Part shown: positions 25,863 to 34,440 of the stretch, piece by piece
Layout of the letters: the number at the start of each line of letters is the position of its first letter
How positions within the stretch are numbered: position 1 is the stretch's first letter
DNA from: Siansivirga zeaxanthinifaciens CC-SAMT-1
GTDB taxonomy: Bacteria > Bacteroidota > Bacteroidia > Flavobacteriales > Flavobacteriaceae
Length of the DNA stretch: 64,000 bases
Reading direction: 5' to 3'
NCBI RefSeq assembly: GCF_000941055.1
Contig: NZ_CP007202.1
Location: forward strand, 306,001 to 370,000
Program-made: the position numbers and the translations under genes
Notes under the pieces: model-generated
Database searches by the model: none
Told to the model about the DNA's origin: nothing
Seen by the model: the letters and a program-made list of their open reading frames with translations, nothing else

Positions 25863-26743
25863 AGAATATTTTATTTTTAACAATAATCAGTTTTATTTTA
25901 TCCTGTTCTGGAAGTAAAACCATCATTAATAAATCACATAATAAAGAAACTCAATCTCAAAAAATTAATGATAGCGTTTTGGAGTTAAGTTCTATATCCT
26001 TGAATAAACCCTCCTCAATGAATAATGAAAAAGAAGAAAAAATCATAATAGATGATACTACAGAGTTTAATCAAGTACTAACAAAACCCTTTATTTCAAT
26101 CCATGTACTTTGGGATGACTTATTACAAAAACATGTGTCTGAAGATGGTATTGTAAATTATAAATCATTTAAGACAGAACATAAAAAGCTACTCGATTAC
26201 ATACATGATTTAAATTTAAGCTACAACAACGATCATTTAAAATCGCTTAATAAAGAAGAGAAACTATCTTATTGGATTAATGCATATAATGCATTAACCA
26301 TCGATTTAATTTTACAAAATTACCCTTTAAATAGTATTAAAGACATAAATAATCCTTGGGAACAACGTTTATGGAAATTTGGAGAAAAATGGTTTAACTT
26401 AAATGATATAGAACATGAGATTCTAAGAAAAATGAATGAACCTCGTATACACTTTGCCATTGTTTGCGCATCGGTATCTTGTCCAAAATTACAAAATGAA
26501 GCGTTTGAAGCATCGAAATTAGAAACACAACTTACAGAAGCTACCAAAGCATTTTTAACTGATTCTAGTAGAAATAATATTCAAGAAAACAATGTGCAAA
26601 TTTCTAAAATCTTTCAATGGTTTTCAAAAGATTTTAAGCAAGATGGTTCTATAATAGATTTTCTAAATAAATATTCTGATATCAAAATAGCTTCTAAAGC
26701 TAAAATAAATTATAAAGATTACAATTGGAATTTGAATGAATAA
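25859..26743 (+). CDS. DUF547 domain lipoprotein
   Basis: A 294-aa lipoprotein with a short signal peptide ending ILSC (Cys16) and a low-complexity Asn/Lys/Glu linker (about 17-75). The DUF547 domain runs from about 80 to 285, with YWINAYNALTIDLIL, HEILRKMNEPRIHFAIVCAS and SCPKLQNEAF. The conserved Cys and His in CASVSCP and ARIHF-like positions have suggested a thiol-protease or transglutaminase-like fold, but no function is established. It overlaps both neighbours (4 bp and 8 bp). A paralogue lies at 33521-34234. Confidence 0.85.
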   Translation: MKNILFLTIISFILSCSGSKTIINKSHNKETQSQKINDSVLELSSISLNKPSSMNNEKEEKIIIDDTTEFNQVLTKPFISIHVLWDDLLQKHVSEDGIVNYKSFKTEHKKLLDYIHDLNLSYNNDHLKSLNKEEKLSYWINAYNALTIDLILQNYPLNSIKDINNPWEQRLWKFGEKWFNLNDIEHEILRKMNEPRIHFAIVCASVSCPKLQNEAFEASKLETQLTEATKAFLTDSSRNNIQENNVQISKIFQWFSKDFKQDGSIIDFLNKYSDIKIASKAKINYKDYNWNLNE

Positions 26744-27428
26744 AATTTCAATCATCATACCTATTCTCAATGAAGCTGAAGGCATTGAAACGCTATTAAA
26801 TTATATTATTTGTAATACATCAATGCATATTCAATCGGAAATTATTGTTGTTGATGGTGGCAGTACCGATGGCTCTCAAAATATAGTTAAACAGTACAAA
26901 GAGGTCGCACTTATCGGTTCAGAAAAAGGGCGTGCTAAACAAATGAATGTTGGCGCGAAACATGCTACAGGAAATATTCTTTATTTTCTGCACGCCGATT
27001 CGTTTCCTCCCAAAAATTTTGATAAACTTATTATTAAAAACATAAAAACTGGAAATGTAGCGGGTTGTTTTAGAATGGAATTTAACAGCACGCATTGGTG
27101 GCTAAAATTCTGTGGTTGGTTTACACAATTTAACTGGCGTATTTGTAGAGGCGGCGACCAAAGTTTATTTATTACCAAAAAACTATTTAACTCTGTTGGT
27201 GGTTACAACGAACATTATATTATTTGTGAAGATTCTGTTTTAATAAACGAATTATATAAAAGAAAGTGTTTTACAGTTATTAATTCTAAACTTAAAACTT
27301 CGGCTAGATTGTATGAAAAAATTGGTGTTTGGAAGTTGCAATATCATTTTCTGGTTATTCACTTTAAAAAATGGTTAGGAGAAAATCCTATAAGCTTACA
27401 TTCCTATTATAAAAAACATATTTGCTAG
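26736..27428 (+). CDS. TIGR04283-type arsenosugar biosynthesis glycosyltransferase (GT2)
   Basis: A 230-aa GT-A glycosyltransferase of the 'transferase 2, rSAM/selenodomain-associated' family that co-occurs with ArsS. Motifs: IIPILNEAEGIETLL, VVDGGSTDGS, GRAKQMNVGAKHATG, YFLHADS (DxD-like) and GGDQSLFITKKLF. It overlaps the DUF547 gene by 8 bp and ends the cluster. Its TAG stop is formed by a CTAG that also supplies the stop of the convergent phosphatase gene. Confidence 0.88.
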   Translation: MNKISIIIPILNEAEGIETLLNYIICNTSMHIQSEIIVVDGGSTDGSQNIVKQYKEVALIGSEKGRAKQMNVGAKHATGNILYFLHADSFPPKNFDKLIIKNIKTGNVAGCFRMEFNSTHWWLKFCGWFTQFNWRICRGGDQSLFITKKLFNSVGGYNEHYIICEDSVLINELYKRKCFTVINSKLKTSARLYEKIGVWKLQYHFLVIHFKKWLGENPISLHSYYKKHIC

Positions 27429-28156
27429 CTTTTATTTCGTCCCTTTTCGTTTGGATATAAATCTTTAACAATATCGCTCTGAACAAAGGCTTTCGTATCG
27501 ATATTCATTCCTGTTAATCTTCCAAAAAAAGTAGCGCCCGTGTCTACATTCCATACATTGGCTGCATTCATAGGCTCGAAAGAATTAAAGTTTATGGTAG
27601 GTGTATGACCAATATAAATTTCGTTGTAATGTTTCAATCGGTTTGGGTACAAAACAGAGTCGTTTTCAATGCTTTTATCTAGGGCTAAAGCCATTTCCCA
27701 AAGCGTTCTGTCGAAATAAAAAGTTTCTTTATAAACCTCTTTTTCAATACCATGAGGCGAGGTAAATCCTGCGTGAAGAAACAACCTGTTTTTATCGTCT
27801 AAATAAGTTAGTTGTAAATTCTCAAAAAACTCTAAATGGGTCGCGCGTTGTTCTTTTGAAAAACGCATATAACTGTCCATGGTTTCTTTACCACCATGCA
27901 TGTACCACGTTTGGTTTACCTGGCCGGTTTTCAACCAGTTTTCACACCAAACATCATGATTTCCCTTTATAAAAATACAATTAATAGTTTCAGAAAGTTC
28001 TATTAAAAACTCAATTACTTGTGCCGCTTCGCTCCATCCATCGACATAATCGCCCATAAAAATAAGAGTATCGTCATCTTTAACTTCTAACTTATTTAAA
28101 ACTTGAACTAAAGCTTTTAATCCTCCGTGAATATCACCAATTGCATAGGTACTCAT
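27425..28156 (-). CDS. Serine/threonine-type metallophosphatase (calcineurin-like)
   Basis: The ATG at 28156 gives 243 aa starting MSTYAIGDIHG; an upstream GTG at 28174 is less likely. All classical PPP/metallophosphoesterase motifs are intact: GDIHGG, GDYVDG, KGNHDVW, FLHAGF and IGHTP. This contrasts with the degenerate enzyme at 20185. Similar proteins are bacterial PrpA/ApaH-like phosphatases; the substrate is unknown. It is convergent with the arsenosugar cluster, sharing 4 bp, and lies downstream of the envelope block on the minus strand. Confidence 0.88.
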   Translation of the reverse strand: MSTYAIGDIHGGLKALVQVLNKLEVKDDDTLIFMGDYVDGWSEAAQVIEFLIELSETINCIFIKGNHDVWCENWLKTGQVNQTWYMHGGKETMDSYMRFSKEQRATHLEFFENLQLTYLDDKNRLFLHAGFTSPHGIEKEVYKETFYFDRTLWEMALALDKSIENDSVLYPNRLKHYNEIYIGHTPTINFNSFEPMNAANVWNVDTGATFFGRLTGMNIDTKAFVQSDIVKDLYPNEKGRNKS

Positions 28157-28224
28157 AAAACTACTATTTTTCACAAAGCTAAAAGTTTCTGTATAGAAAT
28201 AGACTTTACAATATTAATTTTAGA

Positions 28225-29490
28225 TTAAAAATATTGTCCAATTCCAAAAACAAAGCCTTGGGTGGCGTTTGGTGTGATACCATAGCCATAATCTAATCTA
28301 AAAATGGCATTATATATTTTTTTGTGGATAAATCGGATACCTAAGCCCGGATATATTCTAACATTTTGAGATTTTCCAAAATCTCCAAAATCACCTCCAG
28401 GATTTCTCCATGAACCCGAATCTACAAAAACGTTGCCTTGTAATACAAACCAGTTTTTATCGATTAATGTGTGTCGATATTCAGTATTAAGTACAACAAC
28501 ACCAGTCCCCCTGTCGATAATATTTCCAACGCCACGAATGTTTAAATTATTATCTACAGAAAATGGCGCAAAGGGTGTTTCATCATTACTTGATAGTCCT
28601 AAGCGCAACCTGTTGGCCCAATTACCCTTTCTACCTATACGCTTAAAATAAAAAAAATCGTTCCATCCTATAAAAAAATCTGGCAATATCACATCGGTTG
28701 ATGTTACATATTGGAAATTAAATAAACTCCTAAAACCAGAAATATATTGATAATTGTAATCTAAATTATTAAACTCATAAATACCTTTTGCTAACCATTT
28801 ATGCACATTTAATTCTAGAGGTACATTAGGGTTTGTGGCTCCAGACTTATATTGATAATCTTCAACAAAATAATTCAGACCCAATTCTAACCTGTTATTA
28901 AAGTCAAATTGATAAAGCCCGAGAACTTCATAAGATGTGTTGTTGTACTTATAATTTGATGAAGAGTTATCAAAAAAAACAGGCTCAAGAGTCGTTAAAT
29001 CTTGATAATTTATAGCTAATCCAAGCGATTTAGAAAACAAAAAAGGAGCTCTTAAGTTTATGGCATAACTATCGTAAATATCTTTTTGATAAAAACCTCC
29101 CAAGATGATGCTTCTCCCTAAAAAATTAAATTCGCTTAGTCCTAAACGGTAGGCGAACTCATCATCATTTGTGGTAAAAATATTTGCCGAAGGAATTAAA
29201 GTAAAATTTTCTTCAATATTATAAAACACGTTGTACTTATCTCCCTCTGAATGAAATACTTGATAATATGCATGAGATACAGATGGTAAGCGTTTTAAAC
29301 GAATTATATCATTTTCTAGCAACGTTGAATCTAAAACAGTACCCGCTTTAATGTCGGATATCATTTTTATAAAACTTGTTTTAACTTTTTTATTACCTTG
29401 TATTTTTAGGTCATAAACTATTTTTTTACTCTGCCCAAAAGCCAAAAGACAAAAAGTAAAAAAGAGAATAGCAATAATTTTTTTTGGCAT
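28225..29490 (-). CDS. Small Omp85/BamA-TamA-like outer membrane protein, paralogue B
   Basis: A 421-aa protein with a signal peptide (to about 19), one POTRA-like domain (about 22-95, containing LKIQGNKKVKTSFI) and a predicted 16-strand-type barrel. The barrel shows the D15-like pattern NFLGRSIILGGFY, NNLNIRGVGNIIDRG, EYRHTLIDKNW and a Phe-terminated C-terminus (GIGQYF). At about half the length of BamA it resembles single-POTRA Omp85 relatives. It is a tandem paralogue of the gene 42 bp upstream (29533-30801). The role, insertion or translocation across the outer membrane, is inferred. Confidence 0.82.
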   Translation of the reverse strand: MPKKIIAILFFTFCLLAFGQSKKIVYDLKIQGNKKVKTSFIKMISDIKAGTVLDSTLLENDIIRLKRLPSVSHAYYQVFHSEGDKYNVFYNIEENFTLIPSANIFTTNDDEFAYRLGLSEFNFLGRSIILGGFYQKDIYDSYAINLRAPFLFSKSLGLAINYQDLTTLEPVFFDNSSSNYKYNNTSYEVLGLYQFDFNNRLELGLNYFVEDYQYKSGATNPNVPLELNVHKWLAKGIYEFNNLDYNYQYISGFRSLFNFQYVTSTDVILPDFFIGWNDFFYFKRIGRKGNWANRLRLGLSSNDETPFAPFSVDNNLNIRGVGNIIDRGTGVVVLNTEYRHTLIDKNWFVLQGNVFVDSGSWRNPGGDFGDFGKSQNVRIYPGLGIRFIHKKIYNAIFRLDYGYGITPNATQGFVFGIGQYF

Positions 29491-29532
29491 ATATGGGGCT
29501 ATTTTACATAGCTTAAAAATAATATAATATTT

Positions 29533-30801
29533 TTAAAAATATTGTCCTATACCAAAAACAATTCCATTTGTAGCTTTATCGCCTATTCCAATACCATAAT
29601 CTATTCTAAAAACTGCATTAAATATGCGTTTATGTATAAACCTAATACCCAAACCCGGGTAAACACGCAAGGTACTACCATCTATAAGCTCATTTAAATT
29701 TCCACTAGGGTTTCGCCATGTACCAGCGTCTAAAAAGGCATTACTCTGTAGTACAAACCAACCTTTTTCGTACAAGGTATGCCTATACTCTGTATTTAAA
29801 ACAATAGAAGCTGTTCCCCGATCTATGGTATTACCAACGCCTCTAAGGTTTAATTGATTATCTACCGCAAAAGGAGCAAATGGTGTATCGTCGTTGGAAG
29901 CGTAAGCTAATCTTAATCTATTGGCCCAGTTACCTTTTGCACCTATTCGCTTAAAATATTCAAAGTCGTTTCTGCCTATAAAAAAATTAGTTAACAAATC
30001 GTTCTGACCAGTAGATCCTGTAACAAATCTGTAGGTAAAAAGACTTCTAAAGCCTTCAAGATATTGATAAAAAATATTGATATTATTGTATTCATATTCA
30101 CCAACTATAGCCACTTTATTTGCACCTAATTCAGATGGCGTTCCTTGAGGTAAATTGCCTTCTAAAAACTTATAATCTTCATTAGAAATATTTAAACCCA
30201 ACTCAAAACGATTATTGAAATTTGGTTCGTACATCAAACTAATCTGAAAAGCTTTTGTACTAAACTTATAGTTTACATCTTGGTTATTATCAAAAAAAAC
30301 CGGCTCTTGCGATACTATATTTTGATAGTTTGCACCAATACCAAACTTGCGAGAAAACAAGTTAGGTGCTTCCCAAAAAGCTCCATAAGAATTGAAGACA
30401 TCCCTACTATAATATCCGCCTATTAATTGGTTTCTTCCTAGAAAATTAAAATCGAAAACTGAAAATCTATAAGCCAACTCATTATTATTATCGGTAGCAA
30501 TGTTAAACCCAGGAATAATAGCAAAATTTTCTACAATTGTATAGGTTAAATGATAGCCATCTTCTTTATTTTCCAAACTATATTCAACATTTGCTACCGA
30601 TGGCAATAGTTTTAATCGTCTAACATCAGATGCTATTCTTGTAGTATCTAAGATGCTTCCTGATTTTACAAACGCTAATTTTTTTAAAAAAGGAGTTTTA
30701 GTTCTTTTATTGCCATTAATTATAACTTGAGTAACTCTATTTTCCTGTGCATTTGATAAAGTTATAAACAATAAGAATGCGATTACTTTTATATATTTCA
30801 T
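29533..30801 (-). CDS. Small Omp85/BamA-TamA-like outer membrane protein, paralogue A
   Basis: A 422-aa protein with a signal peptide (to about 18), a single POTRA-like domain (VIINGNKRTKTPFLKKL) and a barrel with NFLGRNQLIGGYY, NQLNLRGVGNTIDRG, EYRHTLYEKGW and terminal GIGQYF. Identity to the adjacent copy is obvious along the whole length, indicating tandem duplication followed by divergence. The start overlaps the lipoprotein gene stop by 4 bp, so it is translationally coupled in the envelope operon. Confidence 0.82.
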   Translation of the reverse strand: MKYIKVIAFLLFITLSNAQENRVTQVIINGNKRTKTPFLKKLAFVKSGSILDTTRIASDVRRLKLLPSVANVEYSLENKEDGYHLTYTIVENFAIIPGFNIATDNNNELAYRFSVFDFNFLGRNQLIGGYYSRDVFNSYGAFWEAPNLFSRKFGIGANYQNIVSQEPVFFDNNQDVNYKFSTKAFQISLMYEPNFNNRFELGLNISNEDYKFLEGNLPQGTPSELGANKVAIVGEYEYNNINIFYQYLEGFRSLFTYRFVTGSTGQNDLLTNFFIGRNDFEYFKRIGAKGNWANRLRLAYASNDDTPFAPFAVDNQLNLRGVGNTIDRGTASIVLNTEYRHTLYEKGWFVLQSNAFLDAGTWRNPSGNLNELIDGSTLRVYPGLGIRFIHKRIFNAVFRIDYGIGIGDKATNGIVFGIGQYF

Positions 30802-31538
30802 TGTTTTACAAAGCTCTTGTTAAGGGTAACTGCATTTACCCAATTATCTAAACTAACATCCATTAAAGTAAAATTATAGGAAGTATTTAGTTGAAGTATA
30901 GGTGGTGTTTCTCTAGTAATATTTAAAACTACATTATCCAATTTGTAATATTGAAATTGGTTTTGGTTGGTATAAGTGCCAGACAATAAATTATCGTTAC
31001 CATCTGAAACTATCTGAAAATAAATGGCATTATCGCCAAACGGATTATCGGGCCAAGAAAATAGGGGCATCCCTACTTGAGATTGGTTTATACTAACTAT
31101 ATCTTGCCACCGTGTGGGCTTGGAAAATTGCTTGGACCGTATTGGATTGGAAACCTTTATTTCATTTTCAAGCTCGAAAGTAACTATAAGCCATTTTTCT
31201 ACTGAAGATTCTTGAGAAAATCGTCTTAAATAACCATTAAAAATAGGCTCACTTTCAAGAAATACTTGTGTGTAATTTTCAAAATCTAACGGGTTGACGT
31301 TAACAGAAGTAGTTTCGTAAAGTCGGGCATTTACGGCATTAAGTACTGGGTAGAAAAAGGTTAAAACATTGGCTGTTTCCATATCGCTAGCCGAACAAGC
31401 TATCACAGCACCTTTTTCAAAACGATTCGAATTTAAATATGATTTTAAACTTGTTGGAGCAATTGCTTCATCTGAATTTGAACAAGATAAAATCATTAAC
31501 ACTATAAAGATGTAACTTATTTTATTTATGAGTTTCAT
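30798..31538 (-). CDS. Hypothetical lipoprotein
   Basis: A 246-aa protein with a signal peptide and lipobox LMILSC (Cys19) followed by SNSDEA, a typical surface or periplasmic lipoprotein start. The remainder is beta-rich with no domain recognised. It overlaps the GH113-like gene by 17 bp upstream and the Omp85-like gene by 4 bp downstream, so it very likely works with those products, for example as an accessory lipoprotein of the barrel. Confidence 0.7.
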   Translation of the reverse strand: MKLINKISYIFIVLMILSCSNSDEAIAPTSLKSYLNSNRFEKGAVIACSASDMETANVLTFFYPVLNAVNARLYETTSVNVNPLDFENYTQVFLESEPIFNGYLRRFSQESSVEKWLIVTFELENEIKVSNPIRSKQFSKPTRWQDIVSINQSQVGMPLFSWPDNPFGDNAIYFQIVSDGNDNLLSGTYTNQNQFQYYKLDNVVLNITRETPPILQLNTSYNFTLMDVSLDNWVNAVTLNKSFVKQ

Positions 31539-32529
31539 AGTATGTTTTTATTATAGCCTCGGCTGGTTTGTTTTGTGGTGTAAACATGAAATTTTGTTCA
31601 CCACCAACTTCGTCATGATTAATAAACCATTTCCAAACAAAACCCCCAGCAAACCAATCTTCATCCCAAAATGTTTCAAACAAAGCTTGGGTGGTATTGT
31701 TTTGGGCTTCAAGATTAACTTGATCCATATCTCGATTACTTTCCCAAGGTTGTTTTCCAGAATAGTCTACACTTCGGTAGCCATATTCGGTAAATAAAAT
31801 AGGTTTATTATAGGTTTTATAAGTTTGAATTATATCATTTTTGTGCGATTTCCAACCCTTAAGACACTCTTCCAAAGTTGGTGTTTTACTTGTACTAACT
31901 GGGAAATAAGCATCAATACCAACATAATCCAATTCGTTCCAAAACGGTGTACTATTAAACTCGTTCCAGTTGGCTGCATAGGTTAACTTACCATGATAAA
32001 CCAATTTTATTTTATTTATCAAATCAAACCAGTATTCTGGTCTATTGTTCACAAATGTTTCTAATTCGGTTCCGATGCAAAAAATATCTGCGTTGGTTTG
32101 ACCTGCCAATGCAGCAAATTCCAAAATAAAACGAGTATAAGAATCTTCTAAAATTTTCCAATTGGCTTCACTTTGCATTTTAATATTCCCTGTAAACTCG
32201 CCGTGCCAAACCCAGATTTGTGGTTTTAGCATAATTTTGATATGTTTTTTTTTAAGAGTTTCAATGTATTGTTTCGCACCTTCTCGAGTTTCACCAAACC
32301 ATTGTCTGTCTGTATTAAAAACAATATCTGGATGCTCTAAATTTCTAATAAAACCAAAGGGCATTACAGCTGCATAATTTGCATGGATGTCGATCAATGG
32401 TTTAACGTGTTTTTCATTTATTTGCTCCCTGGATGCCACGAAGCTAACACCATTTATTTTTTTTAACTGGGCTTTACAAGAGCTTACAAGAATGATTGAG
32501 ATAATTATTAGGAATTTGATTCTTTTCAT
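31522..32529 (-). CDS. GH113-like TIM-barrel glycosidase lipoprotein
   Basis: A 335-aa lipoprotein with signal peptide and lipobox VSSC (Cys18). The mature part has a GH-A clan TIM-barrel pattern: MPFGFIRN, MLKPQIWVWHGEF, FCIGTELETF (probable acid/base Glu), YVGIDAYFP and ILFTEYGYRS (probable nucleophile Glu), then WFAGGFVWKWF. This matches GH113 (beta-mannanase-type) proteins of Bacteroidetes. The substrate is not proven; beta-mannan or another beta-linked glycan is plausible. Part of the minus-strand envelope operon. Confidence 0.82.
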   Translation of the reverse strand: MKRIKFLIIISIILVSSCKAQLKKINGVSFVASREQINEKHVKPLIDIHANYAAVMPFGFIRNLEHPDIVFNTDRQWFGETREGAKQYIETLKKKHIKIMLKPQIWVWHGEFTGNIKMQSEANWKILEDSYTRFILEFAALAGQTNADIFCIGTELETFVNNRPEYWFDLINKIKLVYHGKLTYAANWNEFNSTPFWNELDYVGIDAYFPVSTSKTPTLEECLKGWKSHKNDIIQTYKTYNKPILFTEYGYRSVDYSGKQPWESNRDMDQVNLEAQNNTTQALFETFWDEDWFAGGFVWKWFINHDEVGGEQNFMFTPQNKPAEAIIKTYYETHK

Positions 32530-32570
32530 GTTGACATGTAATTAGCAAACTCCTAATTTACCATTTATCA

Positions 32571-33476
32571 TTAAAATAATGCTCTTAGACCTACGTTAAA
32601 TGTTTGGCCTAATCCTGTCTTTTTTCCAAACAGAAAGTTAGAGTACAGAAACTCCACATTTAGTGCATTTGTTAATTGATATTTTGCGCCACCACCAAGA
32701 ATTGTAGCACTTTGACTAAAATCGTTGGCGCCTGCGTCGTTAGCACCAAAAGAGATAAGCTCTATATGTTGTGCTAATCCTAATACTGTAAATTTAGAAC
32801 TTGGAAAATAACTTAAAAACACCCCAGGAGTTAAACGTAAACTATTGTATGCAAAACTTTCTTGCTCTCCAAAATTATACTCTGTATTTAACTCAGTAAA
32901 AAATTGCCAATCACCACCTGCAAAACTATAATCATAGAAAAAACGGTTTTGAAATATAAAACCATCTTGGTCTAAAAACACCCCATCTTCAGTTTCATTA
33001 TCTATTAATGGAATATGAAATGCGGTTTGAATGGTAAAATTACCTACACTTTTAATTGGATTAAATTTAATTGCTGGTGCAAACGATGTTAAACCTGAAC
33101 GCGCTGTTCCTCTCTCGCCATCAAATGAAAACACATCTAGTGTTTTTCTCCCACCAATAGCATTAGATCTTACCTCAAACAAAAGCCCTATGTTTAACCT
33201 ATTATTGTTTGAAATTCCAGTAAATATATCAACTGAAGATGTAAAAAATGTATTTCTAGGTATATCTCGTTTCTGTGTCCCTTCTTGATTGCCAAATAAA
33301 TCTGAAGTTTCAGTGTATATATTATTAAACCATTTTATATCCCACTGTCCTTTTTTAAGAAGAATTGATGGGGTATAGGTTTGAATTACACTTCGTTCCT
33401 CTTGTGCTTCTTCTTGCGAAAATCCGTTAAACGATATCGCTACTAATGCCAACGCTATTACTATTATTTTTTTCAT
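32571..33476 (-). CDS. Outer-membrane beta-barrel protein of unknown function
   Basis: A 301-aa protein with a cleavable signal peptide (to about 20, NGFSQ). The mature sequence is dominated by alternating beta-strand patterns rich in Phe/Tyr and ends in a strand with terminal Phe (NVGLRALF), as expected for an outer-membrane barrel. It resembles the transporter-like or 'MetA-pathway of phenol degradation-like' barrels often annotated in Bacteroidetes, but no specific family is certain. It lies 44 bp after the DUF547 gene in the same direction. Confidence 0.65.
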   Translation of the reverse strand: MKKIIVIALALVAISFNGFSQEEAQEERSVIQTYTPSILLKKGQWDIKWFNNIYTETSDLFGNQEGTQKRDIPRNTFFTSSVDIFTGISNNNRLNIGLLFEVRSNAIGGRKTLDVFSFDGERGTARSGLTSFAPAIKFNPIKSVGNFTIQTAFHIPLIDNETEDGVFLDQDGFIFQNRFFYDYSFAGGDWQFFTELNTEYNFGEQESFAYNSLRLTPGVFLSYFPSSKFTVLGLAQHIELISFGANDAGANDFSQSATILGGGAKYQLTNALNVEFLYSNFLFGKKTGLGQTFNVGLRALF

Positions 33477-33520
33477 TGTTTTGATTTTTGGTTTATTATT
33501 TCGTTTTTAAAAATTTGATG

Positions 33521-34234
33521 TTATTGTTTATTAATTGTCCAATTGTAAGGGAAGTAACTTACCTTCCATTTACCTTCCAATTTTTCTGTTCTGTATTTGT
33601 TAATGAAGTCAATTTCATCTTTGCCTTTCATTGTAAAATCTTCTTTATACCATTCCATTATTTGAGATACTTCTACACGGTTTTTCTTATCATTTACTTT
33701 TATAAAATCTCCGTTTATAGCCTTTTTTGTTTGGCCTTCTAATTGTGCCTCTAGGGTATTTGGCAAATATGCTTTATTAATAAGTGGTGGGCAGCCAACG
33801 GCTCCGCAAACTAAAACAAAATGAAAACGGGCGTCATTAAATTGTGCTCTCAACAATTTATGTTCAATATCATTTAAGGTTATATTCACACCTGCTAAAT
33901 TATGGGTTATTTTATCGAAAAAACCTGGTTTATCTAAAGGTGATTTTATGGGATATAAATCTATCAACCCTTTAATTACAGATAGGTTATAGGCATTAAT
34001 CCAGAATGCTTGGTAGTTTTTCGTATCGCTTTTATCTACTGAAATAGTTTTGGCTAATTTTAAAGCCTCATTAAGTGCTTCAGGTTTATCAATGATTTTA
34101 TCGTAAGCCACTTTACCGTTAGATACATGTGAGTTAAAAAAAGCATCGGCTTTACTAAAAAACATATTTATATCTTGTGCCTGAATGGCTATAGTTATAA
34201 ACAACAATACTATGGTAATTTTAATTTTTTTCAT
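33521..34234 (-). CDS. DUF547 domain protein, secreted
   Basis: A 237-aa protein with a signal peptide (to about 19, AIQAQ, no lipobox Cys) followed directly by a DUF547 domain. Motifs: FWINAYNLSVIKGLIDLYP, NDIEHKLLRAQFNDARFHFVLVC, GCPPLINKAY and a C-terminal YNWTINKQ. It is a paralogue of the DUF547 lipoprotein in the arsenosugar cluster (25859-26743). First gene of the minus-strand envelope run, divergent from the FAD oxidoreductase operon across 206 bp. Function unknown. Confidence 0.85.
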   Translation of the reverse strand: MKKIKITIVLLFITIAIQAQDINMFFSKADAFFNSHVSNGKVAYDKIIDKPEALNEALKLAKTISVDKSDTKNYQAFWINAYNLSVIKGLIDLYPIKSPLDKPGFFDKITHNLAGVNITLNDIEHKLLRAQFNDARFHFVLVCGAVGCPPLINKAYLPNTLEAQLEGQTKKAINGDFIKVNDKKNRVEVSQIMEWYKEDFTMKGKDEIDFINKYRTEKLEGKWKVSYFPYNWTINKQ

Positions 34235-34440
34235 TTTTTTAAATATTTTTAATTCTTATTAACTTCCCATTAGGTCTACTCAATTTCAATAAACTTTCAA
34301 AAAAAATAAAAGATTTTTCGCGTCTCAGTACTAAACAATTCCTTACAAAAAATAAGCAATTTAAATTTGTTCTAAATTAAAGCGCTGTATTAAGTTCTTA
34401 TCTTTAGTTTCGACCTAATAACACATAACAACCAAAATTT

